A DNA stretch of 64,000 bases. Origin: Paraspadella gotoi (taxonomy: Eukaryota > Chaetognatha). The notes under the pieces were generated by a model. It was not told where the DNA came from, ran no database searches, and saw only the letters and a program-made list of their open reading frames with translations. The stretch lies in contig CM119266.1 in assembly GCA_051294375.1 (NCBI GenBank), positions 10,131,677-10,195,676 on the forward strand, read 5' to 3'. Position 1 is the first letter of the stretch; the number at the start of each line of letters is the position of its first letter. Below are positions 32,788-47,447 of the stretch, piece by piece. Both the position numbers and the translations under genes were made by a program.

Positions 32788-34973
32788 GAAGATCTCTCCC
32801 TCAGAATAATTTTGAGCGGAAAGCACTCAGAAAGGAAAAGGGGAGGGGGGGTGGGGGGCGGGGAATGAAGTCTCTTCCCAAAGTTTTTTCCGAGATCGAG
32901 GTGTTTGAAAATTCGATTCGGAGTAATTTTAAAAAGGCGTCGTTTCGCTTCGAGATTCAATTTCCTTCGTTTTTTTTTTTTTATGATTGATAAAAAAAAC
33001 AATATGGTTATAACTTAAATACGAATGAAAAAAAAAGTAAATATAATAATTCCGAAGTTCATCATCTATTTTTGTAAAAATAATCTTCTTGCTTGGATCA
33101 AATTTTTAAGCCCTGCGGTGCATTAGTCAGGCTGAGAGAGAGAGAGAGAGACGAGAGAGAGAGAGAGAGAGATGAGAGAGAGAGAGGAGAGAGATGAGGA
33201 GAGAGAGAATGAAGATAGAGAAGAGATGGACATGGAGAGAGAAAAATATGGAAATTTTTTGAAATTTATTATATCGTACGAGTCTCGGAGTGGTGAGGAA
33301 TATCAAAAACGTCCCATAATGGAACGTTGGTACTAAGTTCGGTACAGGAGGAGTTGTCGTGTTAGTTGCGGCAGCAAAAGACAGAGGGATAGAATGGAGT
33401 GTGGATTTCAGTGGAGACAAGAAACTAAATTCTTTTATTATAAAAGTTATTCAAGATGACGCTTGGTATTACCGATAAATCTTTAAAAAAAAAAAATTTT
33501 TTAACTATCAAAAAAAAGATAATTATAATTTCATTAAATGTGATAAACTTCCTGTTAAGGATAAAACATTTTTAACTTAGGAAAATATTTTTAAGAATTC
33601 TAAAATACTTTTTAATATTCAAAGCGGGTCAGGAGGGTTAGTCGTTGTTTCTGGAATATTATCTCCCAGGTTCATACAAAACCATACTGGTACATTCGTG
33701 CTTACCAGTGGCTTTTAATTTTCTCTCGAAAACGGAAAAAAACAAAAAAAACCAAAAAAAAAAACGAGCGAGCGGTCAATGATATTTTATGCAAACGAGG
33801 CACAATCCGATATTTGTTTCCTTTTTTCTCCGCGATGATAATTGCCCAAATTTCGGCGCGAAATGTTTTGCTGCCAAAAATAACATCCGCGATGACTGGA
33901 GAGCAATATGGGTCTTCTCTCTCTCTACTCTCTTCTCTCTCTCTCTCTCTCTCGTCTGCTCTCTCTCTCTCTCCTCTCTCTCTTCTCAACAAAAAACACA
34001 ACTCCCCCCCCCAAAAAAAAGCGCTTTACATGATTCGCGGCTTAATTAAGGGCGAAATCCGTTCGACGTCGACAAATGACTTCAATGTCGAAATCCAATT
34101 CCCTTTTTGTTGTTCCATTTCAATTCTGACCCTTTTTATTTTTTTTATTTATTTTTTTTTTTCGAGCGGACCTCTTTCAACAGAAAATTTTTTGTACATG
34201 ACGATCCAGAGTAATTTCTTTTTTACATTTATTACCAATGTGGGTAATATTCTTATTTACATTTCTTTTTTGTTTTTACGCGGCCCTCACCCATTTTCCC
34301 AAACCAACTTCCACATTCATGTCTCTATCAAATAGTCAAGCCCACAAGGCCGCACGAGTCGGCCCGACCAGTCAGGCCTCAAGTCTGGCTCACAGTCAGG
34401 CCTCACAGTCAGACTTCGTCGTAATTTGTTGTCGTCGTCGTCATCGTCGTCGTGAGTTCAACTCACCCGTGATGCATGCAGCGTAATTTGACACAGACAG
34501 AACACCCAAAAAAAGCGCGCTCTTTGTCATCGACGACTCGCGAATCTTCAAGTCGTCGTCGTCGTCGTCGTCGTCGTCATCGATCATCAGACAAAGTTTT
34601 TCGCCCTCATTTAGCTTATTTTCCTCCCTTTCGTCGTCGTCCCGTCGTCGTCTAGTTTGTATCCCTTGTCAACGGGTGGTCGCAATTATCGTATTAATTT
34701 TGCCCTCTGAAAAATTGTTAAGCTTTGACCTCTGACGTGACAGATTATTATACTTATGCCGCTTGTCAATTTTGTTCGGGGGTAGTCGTCATCAATATTA
34801 TCATCTCAATCGTCTCCGTCGTCGTCTTGCCGTCGTCGTCGTCGTGTCGTCGTCGTCATCGTCGTCGACGTCGACGTCGTCGTCGTCGTCGTCATCATTG
34901 CTATCATCTTCGTCGTCGTCGTCTTACTCACGAGGCTCAAGGACTCAGCGTCGCACAAAAAAAAAAGAAAGAA

Positions 34974-35024
<51 letters not shown>

Positions 35025-35310
35025 AGAGAAACCCCGAGATGATAATAGAATATTCGGGGAAAAAACTACGAATTTTGTTGACGAAGACGACGACGAAGAC
35101 AATGTTACCGATCAAACAAATGTTATACCTCGTTTATACAATACTTTGTTTTTCGATTTCGTATTTGTGTTTGGCGAGCATTTAAATATTTTTATTAAGC
35201 CGATACTATTATAATAAGGCTCATATTGTCGAAAGGCGGAATATGAACAACTAGAATTCCTGACACCCGATTTTGGATACGACACAATACAATTGACTAC
35301 ATAAGAGAAG

Positions 35311-35342
<32 letters not shown>

Positions 35343-35409
35343 TAAGGAAAAATTCGACGACGACAAGGACAAAGACAACAATGACTCATTGATATTTCGG
35401 GGAAAAAGA

Positions 35410-35444
<35 letters not shown>

Positions 35445-35788
35445 GTCAATGAACTGGCAATGGCGCCTGCACAACTTTAACTTTTTCTTTGTTCGGTCTG
35501 AAGCTCCCCGTCAGTCTACATCTTCGATTAAGTAAGTATTGCTTCAACTTACCCAACTCTTTTCTTCAACTTACCCAACCCTTTTTCTTATTTTCCTTTC
35601 ACTACCTTTCTCTCCTCTTTCTCTCCCTTTCCCTCCCTTTCCTTACCCCCAGCTGCCTTCCGATCTCCGCCCCCCTTTGAATCTGCGAGACTCTTCCTTC
35701 ACAATCTTTCATCCTAGTACCCGTCGCAGTTTTGCATAAACTTAGCTTAAATTTATACAATATTGACTATTTACTCAAGTATTACTAA
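29116..35788. other. Noisy copy of the microsatellite-rich region
   Basis: Same order of features as 10098-17284: GAC-rich region (about 30060-30650), CT tract (30910-31110), CTTT/T tract (31440-31530), ~21-bp minisatellite (31540-31890), GTC tracts (31985-32020, 32345-32375), GA tracts (32730-32790, 33133-33220), CT tract (33916-33988), GTC cluster (34420-34930), GA tracts (34974-35030, 35412-35440). No gene is supported. Confidence 0.85.
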
Positions 35789-35968
35789 TGTAGCGTCTCT
35801 TGCTACTGAACTCTGACTGAGGCTGTCCAAGATGAATAAAGGTTTGAATAAGTTTTATTTCTATTTACAACAAAAATTTAAGCATTTGGTGTGGAGAGGA
35901 ACTGAACTCCTCTCTCTCTTGCCTTCCCCTTTTATATCTTTAGCCGTCGAACGAGAGTTACCGCTACA
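35789..35968 (-). mobile_element. Probable solo LTR, copy B
   Basis: Same TGTAGCG...CGCTACA bounded sequence as at 17285, with three or four single-base indels. Confidence 0.6.
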
Positions 35969-36195
35969 TATCTTTCTGAGACCTCCTTGAAGATATTGCG
36001 CAAGCCGATCTTTGGATTTCACTGGGATTGGTGAAATCCAAAGCCGGCCTTTCTCTAAGTGGGTGGGAAAACCGCAATCATACTTTTCTTGGGTTCTATT
36101 ATATACACATATTGTATATATATTTTAAAATGGCTTTTATAAGGGACCCGCTAAAAAAAAAATTGCGCAGGCCCACTTCGACAGTCTACACCTGC

Positions 36196-39100
36196 TGGAC
36201 AAATGGCCAAATGGCCTTTGTTGGAATCCGACTACATTGGGCTCCATTCTGACAAGGGTTAGGATGCAGACGTCCGTCCGAGTCGCAATGTCGCCAACGA
36301 AGGTCGTCTTGCAGACGCAGTGTAACCTCCGTTTTCATCGAGCATTGGAGGGTTGTTGTCCTTGAGGAGAGGAGGGAGGAGGAGGAGGAGGAGGAGGGAG
36401 AGAAGAGGAGAATATAGGGGAAGAGAAATGACAAAGTATTAGCTTTCTTAGCCTATTTTCCATAACGCCTTCATTTAATCTTAAATTTGGAATTAGATTA
36501 ATTTTTAATAAAGATTAGGTTGAAAATTAGATTAAGGGTTTAGGTTAGGGATTAGGCTAGCGATAAAATTTAGAAATTTGGTCAGTGATTTAGGGTTATG
36601 GTTAGGAGGAGAGTAGAAATTACGCATTAAAGGTTTGGGTTAAGGTTAGGGCTTAGGATTAGGTCAAAGTTTGAGATTGACGTTAGAAATTAAGGTTAGG
36701 GATTAAGTTATTAATTTAAAAAATATATTTTAAGTAGATATTAAGGTTTAAATTTAATTCCGGATAAAGCAAAATAATGGGGCGCTCTGAGAAAAAGAGG
36801 AACCCCCGCCCCCCATCGACACCTGATTGCACGGTCCCAAATTCTGATTGGCGTACGCACTCGTTCACATTCGTCCCGCACCTGTTCCCTCTCCACCCGC
36901 TCGTGCATCTGCACGTGAGAGGCATCGACATATATGAGGCAGCTGTCAGGTGCAGTCGCGGCGGTCTATGGCGCAGGTGGGGCCGATGTAGCCTGGTTTT
37001 GGAGGTGAGGTGTGGAGGGGTGGTGAAATGAAAAGGTTGAAAATGGAAATGACCAGGGAAATTAGCAAATGGAAAGGGAAATGGAAGAAGAAACGAAAAA
37101 ATGAAGTGGAAAATATAATTGGGACATGGAAATTTAAAAAAAAAAATTAAAATGGTAATATTGAATTGGAAAATGTAAAAAAAATGAAATGGCCCTGCTA
37201 AATAAAAAATGGAAATAAGTAATGAAAAATCGTAAAAAACTCAAATTGATATGTAAAATAGAAAATAGAAAGGTGGCTATGAAAAATGGAGAAAATGGAA
37301 ATGGCAGGGAGAAAAGAAAGGGAAAATGGAAAAAAATGTAATGGCGGGGAAAAAAGAAATTTGGAAAAGGGGGAAAATGAAAAAAATGAATGGCCACGCA
37401 AAAAGAAAATGGAATGAAAAAATTGGAAAAAAAAAAGAAATGGCTAGTAAAATAGAAAATGGAAATGAAATTTGCAAAATGGAAAAAGGAAAATGACCCT
37501 ACCAGTCCTTCCCAGAGCCTACCAGACCTGAAGCAGATCTTAACTGACTTACCGGACCCAACCAGACCTTACCCAGACCCTTACCGGACCTAACCAAGAC
37601 CCCTTATCCTCGAACTCTCTGACATCTGCACTTGAATCTTTGACAGAGTCAGTCCGGAATCGATCTCGCAGACTCTCCGTTGAGACAAGGAGACGATCGC
37701 ATTTGGTGACAGTGGCGCAGAATGGACCCGAGAATCCGGGAAGACAAAGGCAAGAGAAACTGCCCGGTTATTGGCGCAGAGTCGGGTGTTGACTGTGGAA
37801 AGAAAAAGTCATGGTGAGTGGGGCTGACGCTTCGCCAAAAAAAAAGTACATTTGTTTCTTCGTTTCTCTTATTGGCCAAAAAATAACGAATGAACTCGAT
37901 CGAAAATTCGGCTCTTCTTTTCCAGAGTGCCCCATTTCTGTACGCTATTCCAGCAACTTAATTTTAACCTTAGTATAAAATTGGTAATTTTTACAAATCA
38001 ACTTAAATATGTTCTTAATGCTATAGACCAATCCATTAACCTCAGAAATAACAATAACCCCCTAATCCTAATTAATCCCGAACCAAACCTTTTAAACCCT
38101 AAACTCTTGTTCATACCCAATCTCTACCCTGATTACAACCAAGTCCCTAAAACCTTAAACCTTAGTTAATATCTAACTTAATCCCTAATCTTAACCTCCA
38201 GCCTATCATTAACTTAACTAAAAATTAATGTAATTCAAATTTAGGCTAAAATGAGGCCATTCTGGGAAAATAAGCCAAGCTAGGGGCAAGATAGGTTTAT
38301 TTATAAAGTGATATGAATAATTTTTATATAATGGTCTTACAATTTCGTTATCCTCTCATACAACCTACAACCGACCCCACCACCTAGGCCCCCTTCCCTC
38401 TTTCTCTCAAACCCACCGCCACGCAATTCCCTTTCCCGCCGTGGTAGCGCATTCGTTTGACGTCTTGCTCGCAGGAGTCACCCATCCAACCGGAACTGCA
38501 TGAGCAGATGGCCTGCCAGAGACAATATTGCAGACGCCATTGTTCTTGCAGAATCCTGACATGAGTTTGTCTCGCAACGAGGACCAAGAAAAACCTGAGT
38601 AATATTTTTGTTTTTTGTTTTATTTTTTTATGTTGTTATTTGATGCTTATTTTTATTTTTGATTGTTCTTGTTGTTATTTGTTGTTAGATTTCAATGTTG
38701 TTGCTTGTTTTCGTTTGCAGCTACATTCACAACCACATAATTACCGGCACAAAAGCAACCACCGCAACAAGAAAAAACAACAAGAACAACAACAAAATTC
38801 TTAGCAATCGCAACAACCACAACACTTTGTCCCCAAATTAACCATAACAACGACAACAACACAAAATTTATAAGCAACAACATCAACAACATTAAGCACA
38901 ACCAACAATTCCACAATAATCTCAAAAAAACCAAAACCACATCCACCATCAACAACCTGATGGCACTGGCACTTCGGCCTAGCAAGGGTCAGCTGGATCG
39001 GGGAGCAATCCCTTGGTTGGCGCAAGGGTTTGGCTGGCAGGCATTTGACATCTGGCATTGATCGCCAGTTAAACAGCGTCTTTGCAAAGACATTTGTAGG

Positions 39101-42100
39101 AACCGTATAGATTTGACAAACTTGGTCTTTGTCTGAAAAGAGAAAAGAATAAGAATTAAGAAAGAAAGAATGAGAATTGAGAAAGAAATGAGAATTGAGA
39201 AAGAAACAATGAGAATGAGAATAGAAATCAAGAAACGAATGAAGTGATCTAAAGATTTCACAGAATTTGTTTCTTCCATTTGCTCATCCTTAAGATTTCA
39301 CCCACCGATCACAAGGACCGTAAGGATTGTTTCACAAACATTCGTTGACGTCCTTGTCGCAATTTCTCCCGTGAAACCTGTAAAAAAAAAGAGTGAATAA
39401 ATAAAGAAAATATTCCAAAAAAGGTACCTATCTTGGTATGTATGTATCGAATAAACGAGTTATTAAAATACTTAAGTATCTTTTAAAAATATATTATCTT
39501 TCCTGTAATCAAGTCAGCATTATAATCAAGACATATTTTATGAATTAAACGAAAATCAAAAAAATAAAAATTTTTTTTCCTAAAATATATAATTAAATAA
39601 CGAAAAATATTGTTAGTACAAAAATTCCAAATACAATATTATTAGATATTAATGATAATAATGAAAAAAAACATACAAACCTGTTTTGCAAGTGCAGAAC
39701 AAACTTTCTTCAGTTGAGATTTGGATTTAATTTGCATTCGCCCTCTTTACACGGATTCGGCGAAAAGGAACAGTTCACAACTTTTTCCATGGAAGCCGGT
39801 TTCGCAATAGCATCTGGTTAGAGAGAGAGAATACAATTAAAAATAGATCACATTTGTCAAAAAAAAAAAATATTAAAAAAGTTTTTTTAACCGACCATTA
39901 TTTATTTATTTATTTATTATTCCAATAAATTTTATGCCCCATAACTGTCTGTTCTCCCATTATTTAATTTTAGCCTTAACATTAACCTAAATAAGTTTAA
40001 ATGTAGAAAACTAATCCCTAATCCAAACCTTAACCCTCAACACTTATCCTTAATGTCTAATCTAAACGCTAGTTCGTAACCTAAAATCCCTAACCCTAAT
40101 TACAAACCAAGTCCCTAACCTTAATCACTATCCTAATCCTTAACCTTAATCGTAATTTTTAAATCAAAGAATTAATTAAATTTTTAATTTAAGATAAAAC
40201 GGGGCATTCGGGGAAAATAAAGGCCTATCTTTTCTTCCCCATCTCTTCCTCCTTTTCCCATTCATTTTCCCAATCAATTTTCCCATCTCAACCCCTCCCT
40301 TAACCATCTCACCTGTATCCATTGTTCCGGACCATGATGCCACCTCCCTTGGTTTCCGGCACGGGTTCGGCTCGAATGCAGGGTCCCGGAGTGAAGGAAG
40401 TCGTCGGTTTCAGTGTGGAAACGGTGGAAACCGGAGTGGTAGTCAGAGTGGAAAACGGTGGAAACCGAGTTGTGCAGAGTAGAAACCGGAGAACGGGTGG
40501 TAACGAAAGTGCTGGTGGATGGCTGGAAGGTGAGGGGGCGGTAATGGAAAATTCGCCCGATGATTGGTTAAATCCAAGTCCGTTCGACCAATCAGAATTC
40601 GAGAAATTGGAAATAGGATTGAGGCGGTGGTTTTTATTTTTTTTTTTTAAAATGTTGTTATTTTCCTTCTCGCTTTTGATCCACGACCAAACATAACAAC
40701 ATGCTTTATTACAAAAAAATGTTTGGGAGTGATTTATAATTCCTTTTTTTATAATTTACCTTAGTCCCAATATGATCGACTTAGGCAAAATTGTTTTTTT
40801 TAAGTAAGTAGATTTTTTTTTGCTTTATTTAGTAATTAACTGAATAAGAGTTTAGGAAATTAGCTTAAAACGGAAATATAACTGAGAATCTCACTACCTA
40901 ATTGCTTTAATTAAAGAAGAATAATATTGCAACTTCCAAAACAAAAAAAAAAGATAAATTAAATGTAAAATTAAAAAAATTATCAATTAGATCGTTTACG
41001 GTATTTATTTGAAATTGTAGATCATAATCAAATATAAAACTTTAAATTTGCTTAACAGTCGAGAGTTTAAGCCCTAATAAAAAAAACGCTTAGTAATTTG
41101 AGAAAAAAAAATTTCCCAATACATTCATACACCCACTTTAATCCATTTTTTTTCTGGCCCCCCTCTTTCTTACTTACCCCCCCTCACTCATCTCAAACTT
41201 GGCTCCTCGAACTCACCTTGGTAGACTTCGAACTGGAACATCTGCAAATCTCTGACGACGAGAATTTGTTGCCGTCCGTCGACCTCTAAACTCCAGGACA
41301 TTGAGGGCGGCCAGAATCGATGTGGACGGGAAACTTCGAGGAGGCCAAGTTGACGGTTTGATCTCTCTGCGAAATGAGAAATCAATTAAGAAATCAATTA
41401 AAAAAATGAATCAATTCAAGAAACCAATAAATCAATCAATTCTTCAAAAATTCAAACAAGAAATCAATCGAGAATGGATCAAACGATCAATCAATCAAGA
41501 AATCTAAAAATTCGATTGAGAAATTCATTGTCGTCGTGCGTCGGAATGAGTTCACCCCCTGCCTATCAGCATGACACCTTCCGGTCGTGACACGGCGGCT
41601 TCAATGATTAACGCCGGCAGATCATGACCATTATCCTAATCTCTAATAGTATCTTCCTGCGGGAACGCGAGTCGAATGTACAAGTCATCTCTCACCGGTC
41701 GCGACTGAAGGGGACTTACTTACAGGCGGGACGAACTATACTCTAACTTGCTATAAGTTATAGCAATGCCCGACTCGCGCTGGATCTTGTCTTTAAAGTC
41801 CGGCATCGATTCTTAACCTGACAGTCCAATTCCAGTCACCCACTGCGTCCTCTCCAACGGTCGTCACGAATTCTCTTGGTTGGATTCTCGTCGGCGAACT
41901 GAATTCTTTATACAGGTGTTCAACGAGGGTATTGATTTAATGTTACGCAATGTTACGAGTCGACAATGACAAAAGGGCTCTTCCTCCGAAAGTGAGCCAT
42001 TTTTCCCCCCGTTATCCCAGATCGTATACGACACGGATTTTAAATCGGAGTGAAATGAAAAGATCAAATGCTGTGGCAAATAATTTGTTATAGCAACTTG

Positions 42101-42310
42101 AGATTTTGCCTTGGTAGAAAAATGTTGCAAAAGAAAGCGCTGGAAGGCAAGCGCACCAGTGGTTATGATGTAAATATTATCAATTTGCTACATAGGAACG
42201 CCAACCTCATAGACGGCTGGGCGTCTAGTGGAACGTTCCATTGGTCGTTGTTGAGCCGAGTCCCGAATGAAATTCTAAAAAAGGAAGGGAAGGAGAGAGA
42301 GAGAGAGAGG

Positions 42311-42386
<76 letters not shown>

Positions 42387-42440
42387 TGATGAGAAAAAAG
42401 AAGATATGAGAGGAAAAAAAATATTACTTTCTCTCTTTCT

Positions 42441-42496
<56 letters not shown>

Positions 42497-43067
42497 CTCT
42501 CTCACCTACAAATCCTCTTCTCCCCTCCGACTCCGAAATCGAAGTAAATCCACTGTGGAGGTTGATCCCTCGAATGCCAAAACTTTCATCTCGTGCCTGT
42601 GCCAGATCTTTCTCTTTGGACACTCCGGTCTTTCGGGCCTAAGAAAATTTTTAGTTTGTTTTGTTTGTTCCGTTTGTTTGTTGATTTTGTTTTGTTGGTT
42701 TTTGTTTTGTTTTGTTTTGTTTTGTTGTTGTTTGTTTGTTGTTTCGTTTATTTCGTTTGTTTCGTGTGTTTTGTTTATTTTTTGTTTATTTGTTTGTTGT
42801 TTTGTTGTTTTTGTTGTTTGTTGTTTTTTGTTTGTTTGTTTGTTGTTTTGGTTTGTTTTGTTTAATCAACAGTCTAAAGGTTCCGACCGACCGACCAAAA
42901 TGACGACCGACCGGACTTTCCAAAACTCATTTAAACCTGAACGCCTTGATCGCGTCCCACAGAGATTCTCGAAATGAAGACTTGGCGTTCGCTCTCCCGA
43001 CGGTCGCCAAAGCCACGTTCTCTGTGCCGCATCTGAAGCCGTTGGAATCGGTCGTCGAGACGGGCGA

Positions 43068-43108
<41 letters not shown>

Positions 43109-43205
43109 CTTTGTCGGTTTGTCCGCCGTCTGGCGGCGCATTCAACGTTTGTGGCCAGTCGCAGACTGTGAGTTGCGGGTTGAATCGAAGGCTGGATGGG
43201 CAATC
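36196..43205 (-). CDS. Chitin-binding / multi-EGF gene, copy B (gene level, partial)
   Basis: Every exon of the gene at 17692-24701 recurs at an offset of 18504: 36196-36360, 36823-36992, about 37644-37792, 38417-38594, 38957-39132, 39306-39377, 39681-39813, about 40313-40614, 41217-41366, 42506-42638 and 42937-43205. The frame breaks are the same in both, so the copies are not independent sequence readings and neither helps correct the other. See copy A for domains and splice sites. Confidence 0.65.
36450..36800. mobile_element. TTAGGG-like inverted-repeat element M1, copy B
   Basis: Identical to 17946-18296. Confidence 0.63.
37910..38276. mobile_element. TTAGGG-like inverted-repeat element M2, copy B
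   Basis: Identical to 19406-19772. Confidence 0.65.
39914..40225. mobile_element. TTAGGG-like inverted-repeat element M3, copy B
   Basis: Identical to 21410-21721; left border approximate. Confidence 0.5.
42292..42502. repeat. GA/CT snap-back pair, copy B
   Basis: Identical to 23788-23998. Confidence 0.9.
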
Positions 43206-43213
43206 CTGTGGAG

Positions 43214-43639
43214 TGGAGGAGGGGGAGAGAGGAGGGGAGAGGGAGAGAGGGAGAGGGGAGAGAGAGGAGGGAGAGGGGGAGACGGAGGACGGGGAGAGAG
43301 GGGGAAAGAGAGGGAGGGAAAGGGGGACGAGAGCGAGGGGAAAAGAGGAGGGAAAGGGGAGGAGAGAGGGAGGGAGAAGGGGAGAGAGGAGGAGAGGGAG
43401 AAGGGGGAGGGGGGAGAGGGAGGGAGAGGGGAGAGAGGGAGGAGAGAGGAGGGGAGAGGGGAAGAAGGAGGAGGGGGAGGAGGTAGGGAGGAAGAGGGGC
43501 AAAGAGATCACGGAGCGGCGGAGAGAGAGTGGAAGAGAGTGAGAGAGGGGGGGAGAGGGAAAGGGAGAGAGAGAGGGAAAAAAGAGAAAGAGAGAGAGGG
43601 AGAAAGAGAGAGAGAGAGAGAGTGAGAGAGAGAGAGTAA
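43214..43639 (+). repeat. Long GGGAGA polypurine tract, copy B
   Basis: Identical to 24710-25135. Confidence 0.95.
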
Positions 43640-44410
43640 AGATAAAAGGAAAATAAAAAATCAGGAATAAAAAAAATTGAAAAAAAAAAACACAGATACT
43701 AGTTTACTCAAGCAATCATTATTATCTTCAATCTTGCTACGTCACGACCAAATAGCGCCAGCCAAAAGCAGCGCCACTGGCCACACACGGCCAAGTCGGG
43801 ACACGCCACGGGCCACATCACGGGCCAAGCCTCCTAGCCCAAAAAAAACCCACACCTTTATGTAAGGAATTGTTATTCGCGAAATGGATAAACACGGAAC
43901 CCCGCAGTGTTAGGATCCGGAATAGACCCGCTTAAGATGGACTGACACGAGAGTGTTGGGCGCCACCTTTAGTTCAGCGGTACGGCGGCGCGGGAATAGT
44001 CTCGTTTCTTACGGGAAGATGTCGCCACGGAGATCGAAAGGCCGACGTTAGGGAGCAGCAGGTCGCCAAAACCAAGAACGTTCGATTAAAGGGACGACAT
44101 ATTTTTTTTGGGGGGGAAGTTCTATTTTGTGAATTGAGAATTTTAAAAAGGGAAAAAAAAAAAAAATTCCCGATGAAATTAAAAATTTTAAGGGAAACGA
44201 TTTTTTTTTTATATATATTATATTACTGTGGCGACTACCTATATCATATATATGTTTTTTATCAAATTCCCGCCCGTTTAAGTATCTAATTTTTTTAATA
44301 GTTTTTTTCTTTTGATCGCATTCCTCCCCTCAAAGGAATCTTCGTGATCGATTTGAGCATGAGAGAAAAGGATCTATCTTCTCTCTTCCTCTCTCTTCTC
44401 TCTCTTTCTC

Positions 44411-44470
<60 letters not shown>

Positions 44471-46359
44471 ACACACACACCACAGACCACGCTTTCGATC
44501 ATCGACGTCAACAGAAGGAGATACTAATCCCAGAATCGTCACCAAAAATATTCAGTCTCAACTTCCGATCAATAAAATTCTAGGGTTAACGTCGAAGCAA
44601 CTTACCTGAATTTACTTACTTTCAATAGCAAAATATTTTAAAAATTTTTTTTTATACATTTTTGCTAATCTAAGGATATTGAAAATAATACCCGGACTCT
44701 CTTTATTGGTTACTGATACTAAATAAATCTTCATTGACATTCAAAAAAAATTTATTTACATATTTAACTTTAAAATTAATATTATTTAAAACTATAATTG
44801 ATTGGATTTTTAAAATACTGATTAAAAAGACCAACTTCATTGACTGATGACAACTCCAACCTGAACATCCTTACTCACCCAGTCAACTTGTCTTTAGTAC
44901 TTTGCATAATCCATTCAAAGAATGTGAGCCGAATGAGAGAGAAGGGAAAGAGTTAAAAATTAGCAGAGATTAGAGTGATAATCATAATAACAATTACAGT
45001 AATGACTCAAATGCTTATCTTATTTTAATTTAATTTAATATAGTTTATCCAACAATTGATTTCATAATTGTATTTAAAGCTTTTTTTTAATCTTATTGTA
45101 TGATGTCCCCTTAAAGATTTGAAACAAACAATCCTTAAATTGAGTTTATTTTTTTCAGATAAACAATGAAAACAAAAAAGAAAGATGTTAATATAAGTAA
45201 AGTTTAGAATATTAAGCAAATTTAGTATTAGCTCACTCCCCTCTTCCTCTCTCTTTCTCTCTCTCTCTCTCTCCTCTCTCTCTCTTCTCTCTCTCTCTTC
45301 TTTCACTCCCTCCCTGTCTCTTTCTTTTATTTGTTTTCTATTTACATTGTTCTTCAAACTCGAACCGTCGTTTATGGTGATAATCTTCTTCTCTCTCTCT
45401 CTCTCTCTCTTCTCTCTTCTCTCTTCTCTCTCTCTCTCTCTCTCTCTCTTCACCCTTACCTCTTTCTATTATATTTTCCTTTATCTCGTGGAGCGAAAAC
45501 TCTTTCACAACGAATATTCAAACGAATCCATAATTCAAGTCTAATTTTTTTGGTACTAAAACCTGAAATATTCCAAAGTTGGCTGATCGATTAATCTGAA
45601 CTTTAAGATAACTATTAAGCCGGCGTATTTTTGTTCTGTATTAATAATTATGCTACCAGTCACCCACGCTTTTGTGTTTTCTTAAAAATACCTTTTTTTA
45701 TGACAACCTCCGGTTATTTAATTCTTTATTCCAGTTTTCTATCATCAAATCATTTTCTATTCATTACAGTTTATTATATTTTTTTACGTAAAAATATATA
45801 ATTAATTCATTTAATTATTGTATTAATATGATTTTTAGGGTCATCGTCTTGTAAATGTGTTTTTTTTTTGTTTGTAAATTTAAAAAAGATTAATCGGTAT
45901 TGTTGCGCGTAAGAGAGACGAGACAGAGAGAAACAGAGCAAGCGAGAGAGAGAGAAGAGAGAGAAGAGATGAGAGAGAGGAGAAGAGAGAGAGAGAGAGA
46001 GACGAGAGAGAGAGAGAGAGCTGCAATACCATAAATCGATAGAACAGGAACTAAGGACAAAAAAAATTTATAAGCGGCACAACTTCTAGTCTCCTTGCTC
46101 CTTTTTAAACATAAGCAGAAAAAGATTGCGTAAAAAAATGTCGTTTTCTCGTATATATATATTTTTCAAATATAATAATTATAGTCTCTTGCAAAACAAA
46201 ATCTTTTGCATCAGTTGCGTTAATGAGAGGGGTAGAGAGAGAGAGAGAGAGAAAACGAGAAGAGAGTGAGAGAGAGAGAGAGTTTGTTATATCACATTAT
46301 ATCACAACATTAATAGTTTTATCCCAAACTCTTCTTGTCAGAGAAAGCTGAGAATAATC
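43640..46359. other. Copy B of the region 25136-27837
   Basis: Same AT-rich sequence and CT/GA tracts. Includes the primer-site-like word at 43955-43967. The only clear difference from copy A is the CT tract at 44378-44455. Confidence 0.85.
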
Positions 46360-46922
46360 GGCCATATTCTTCAAAACCGCCCCCATTTCAGCCTAAATTC
46401 AGAATAAAATTTTCAAGTTTAAAAAAAAAAGGTTAAAGGTAAAAAAGGTTAGAGTAATGTTAGATTTTGTGATAGGGTTAAAATAGGTAAAACAATTCGG
46501 TTAGCGATTACGTGAGAGGTTTGAGAGAGAGTTTAGGGAAAGAGGATAAGATTAGGGTTAGGGATTAGAGTTTAAACATAAGGATAGAGGATTAGGTAGT
46601 TGTTTAAGGAACTCGGGATAGAATAGAAGAGATTATTTAGACGATTAGGATTAGAGTAATTGGAAGGGAGGAAGGACTTCGGGTAGAAATAAAGAATTAG
46701 GGTTAGCATCAAGATTAGGAGTATGGATTAGGTTTAGTGATTAAGGACTCGATAGGAAAAATGAGATTAGGTTTTAGAAATTAAAGGATTTAGCGTATAT
46801 GGAGATTAGGTAGTGTTAAGGACTCGGGAAAGAAAAAAGGAGAAAATTAAGGAACAGTATGAAGTTAGTGTAAGGACTCGGGGATAGAATAAAAGAATAA
46901 GGGTAGATATTTTAGTTAAAAA
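46360..46922. mobile_element. TTAGGG-like inverted-repeat element M4, copy B
   Basis: Identical to 27838-28400. Confidence 0.5.
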
Positions 46923-46945
46923 TCCAAGATCAATCACAACCCAAA

Positions 46946-47447
46946 TCAACACCCCAAAAATCTATAGCCAACACCCCCCGCGTCATCCGAAGCCCAACGA
47001 TCGTCATAGACCACTATCCACCCCACGTCGAAGACCCACGTGTCTGAAGGAACGCGTTCAAAGGATGTAGACCTCGCCACGATGTTCAAGTTAGATCGTC
47101 AACGGCTGCCCACGGGGCGTGTGTAACTCGCGATTACCGGCGCCGTTTCTTCGCCCCCTCGCTGCGTCCGTCGCCCAGAAACGAGCAGCATCGAGATAAA
47201 CTCGCCGTCGCTGACGCCGTTTCTGTACCGCGCCCCAGTCGTTCGTCCGTTGTCGACGCACAAGCCGAAGGAGATTAGATCGGAGCAACGTGCGCCCGAC
47301 GATTCTTCCTCATTCTTCCTCGGCGTTCGGCCGAGTTGGCGTCGAGAACCGCGCCAAGTATTCGGCGCAACGAATCCCGTTGGCGTCGCGTCAAAGGGGG
47401 GTGGCGGTGACGCCGCCTCCGAGTAGACCGGAAGATGAACTTTTTTG
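46946..47447 (-). CDS. Candidate coding exon(s), unknown product, copy B
   Basis: Identical to 28424-28925 at an offset of 18522, including the same frame break. Confidence 0.35.
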